64,000 nt of DNA from NCBI GenBank assembly GCA_038142205.1, contig JAYQJO010000001.1, positions 1,178,001 to 1,242,000 of the forward strand, in the 5' to 3' direction. Positions 63,567 through 64,000 of this stretch are shown piece after piece. The translations under genes and the position numbers were made by a program. Under the pieces are notes generated by a model that did no database searches, had not been told where the DNA came from, and worked only from the letters and a program-made list of their open reading frames with translations. The first letter of the stretch is position 1. The number at the start of each line of letters is the position of its first letter. Source of the stretch: UBA7359 sp038142205 (lineage in GTDB: Bacteria; Pseudomonadota; Gammaproteobacteria; Eutrophobiales; Eutrophobiaceae).

Positions 63567-64000
63567 ATGAACCAATATTTATTATCTCTTTGTATCTTGC
63601 TTATTTGGTCAGTTTCAGTCACTGCTGACACGAATAAAGCGCTGGACGAATGGCGCACTTTTTCAGAAAAAACAGGAAATTCGAATCATGCTAAATGGGT
63701 CGAAGAGATTTCTAAACCAGAAGCAATTGAACTAGCCAAACGCTGGAAAACGCTACGAGGTTATGATGCACATGACTTGATTGCTGAAGTTGATCTACCA
63801 GCAGATCTCAAAGCCGGTTTAACTATTAAAAAATCAGATGCCACTAATTTTCCATGGTTAAAAAAATACATGGCAGATGAGATGTATCGGGCGTTATCTA
63901 CAAAAGAAGGGTATATAAACTCTATAACGATAGTTCCAACAAATACTTATTACATGCATGCTGGCGTATTAAGTGCGACACAAACTATGCTTGATAATGG
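63567..64000 (+). CDS. DUF1329 paralogue, cut by the window end
   Basis: From ATG 63567 the frame stays open to the last base (144 codons seen). A signal peptide (MNQYLLSLCILLIWSVSVTA) is followed by DTNKALDEWRTFSEKTGNSN and HAKWVEEISKPEAIELAKRW, aligned closely with the start of the 55896-57320 protein (DTNKALEAWKAFAATSGNPN), and by SITIVPTNTYYMHAGVL. It is divergent from the YCF48/RND operon, so DUF1329 genes flank the set on both sides. The C-terminal two thirds are outside the window. Confidence 0.9.
   Translation, partial: MNQYLLSLCILLIWSVSVTADTNKALDEWRTFSEKTGNSNHAKWVEEISKPEAIELAKRWKTLRGYDAHDLIAEVDLPADLKAGLTIKKSDATNFPWLKKYMADEMYRALSTKEGYINSITIVPTNTYYMHAGVLSATQTMLDN

Noticed and set aside
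1..64000. Mobile elements or integrase remnants explaining gene acquisition
   Set aside because: I found no transposase, integrase, terminal inverted repeats or tRNA-linked attachment sites. Horizontal origin is plausible from gene content but not shown.

Overview
The window looks like a dense aromatic-hydrocarbon catabolic region from an AT-rich (about 40% GC by eye) Gammaproteobacterium, probably marine. The closest match I can think of is a Cycloclasticus-like PAH/BTEX degrader. This is inferred from the protein families (NahAc/BphA-, XylMA-, Dmp-, Tmo- and Nag-type genes, E. coli-type Dld, PpsA/PpsR, DUF1302/DUF1329), not from any marker gene. I saw no rRNA, tRNA, IS element or CRISPR array.

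Layout. 1-6.7 kb: end of a DUF2461 gene, a FadL/TodX porin with a TetR regulator, and an operon of Rieske dioxygenase alpha and beta, a small secreted protein, a GFA-domain protein and a stand-alone TrpB. 6.8-12.6 kb: a NahB-like dihydrodiol dehydrogenase, a sulfotransferase-like gene and a cluster resembling bacterial aniline dioxygenase loci (glutamine amidotransferase, Rieske alpha and beta, glutamine-synthetase-like). 12.6-23.1 kb (minus): XylM, XylA, BenA/XylX- and BenB/XylY-like, a second biphenyl/naphthalene-type alpha and beta pair, EamA transporter, limonene-epoxide-hydrolase-like, PdxA/TphB-like, aldehyde dehydrogenase. 23.2-26.4 kb: D-lactate dehydrogenase, an ABM-domain protein, a GFA protein. 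26.4-31.6 kb (minus): NahD- and NahE-like enzymes, DUF3034, a luciferase-domain protein and a NagGH-like oxygenase with its ferredoxin. 31.6-44.4 kb (minus): phenol hydroxylase dmpKLMNOP, a tautomerase, toluene monooxygenase tmoABCDEF, a ring-cleavage-product hydrolase, an ApbA-like reductase and a membrane protein. 44.7-47.5 kb: alcohol dehydrogenase (plus) and an XylR/DmpR-type sigma-54 activator (minus). 47.7-54.3 kb: YedE pair, GST, ppsR/ppsA, azoR, LLM oxidoreductase. 54.4-64 kb: catechol 2,3-dioxygenase and XylT-type ferredoxin, then a DUF1329/DUF1302/RND/YCF48 envelope set and a second, divergent DUF1329 gene cut by the window end.

Together the genes form converging routes. XylMA oxidises methyl groups, Rieske dioxygenases attack rings or carboxylates, Tmo then Dmp can hydroxylate toluene or benzene stepwise to catechols, XylE-type extradiol cleavage (protected by XylT) opens the ring, and the hydrolase and tautomerase continue the lower pathway. 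NahB/D/E and NagGH-like genes fit naphthalene to salicylate to gentisate. I see sigma-54 (-24/-12) promoter-like sequences before xylM, dmpK, the alcohol dehydrogenase, the YCF48/RND operon and, more weakly, DUF1302. Related A/T-rich dyads lie upstream, which suggests the XylR-like activator may also control the envelope genes.

Caution: at least 16 otherwise well-conserved genes carry single-base indels (about 18 in all), mostly in homopolymers. The repaired lengths match the families. The pattern points to residual sequencing or assembly error rather than mass pseudogenisation, so I annotate these as single genes spanning the shift.
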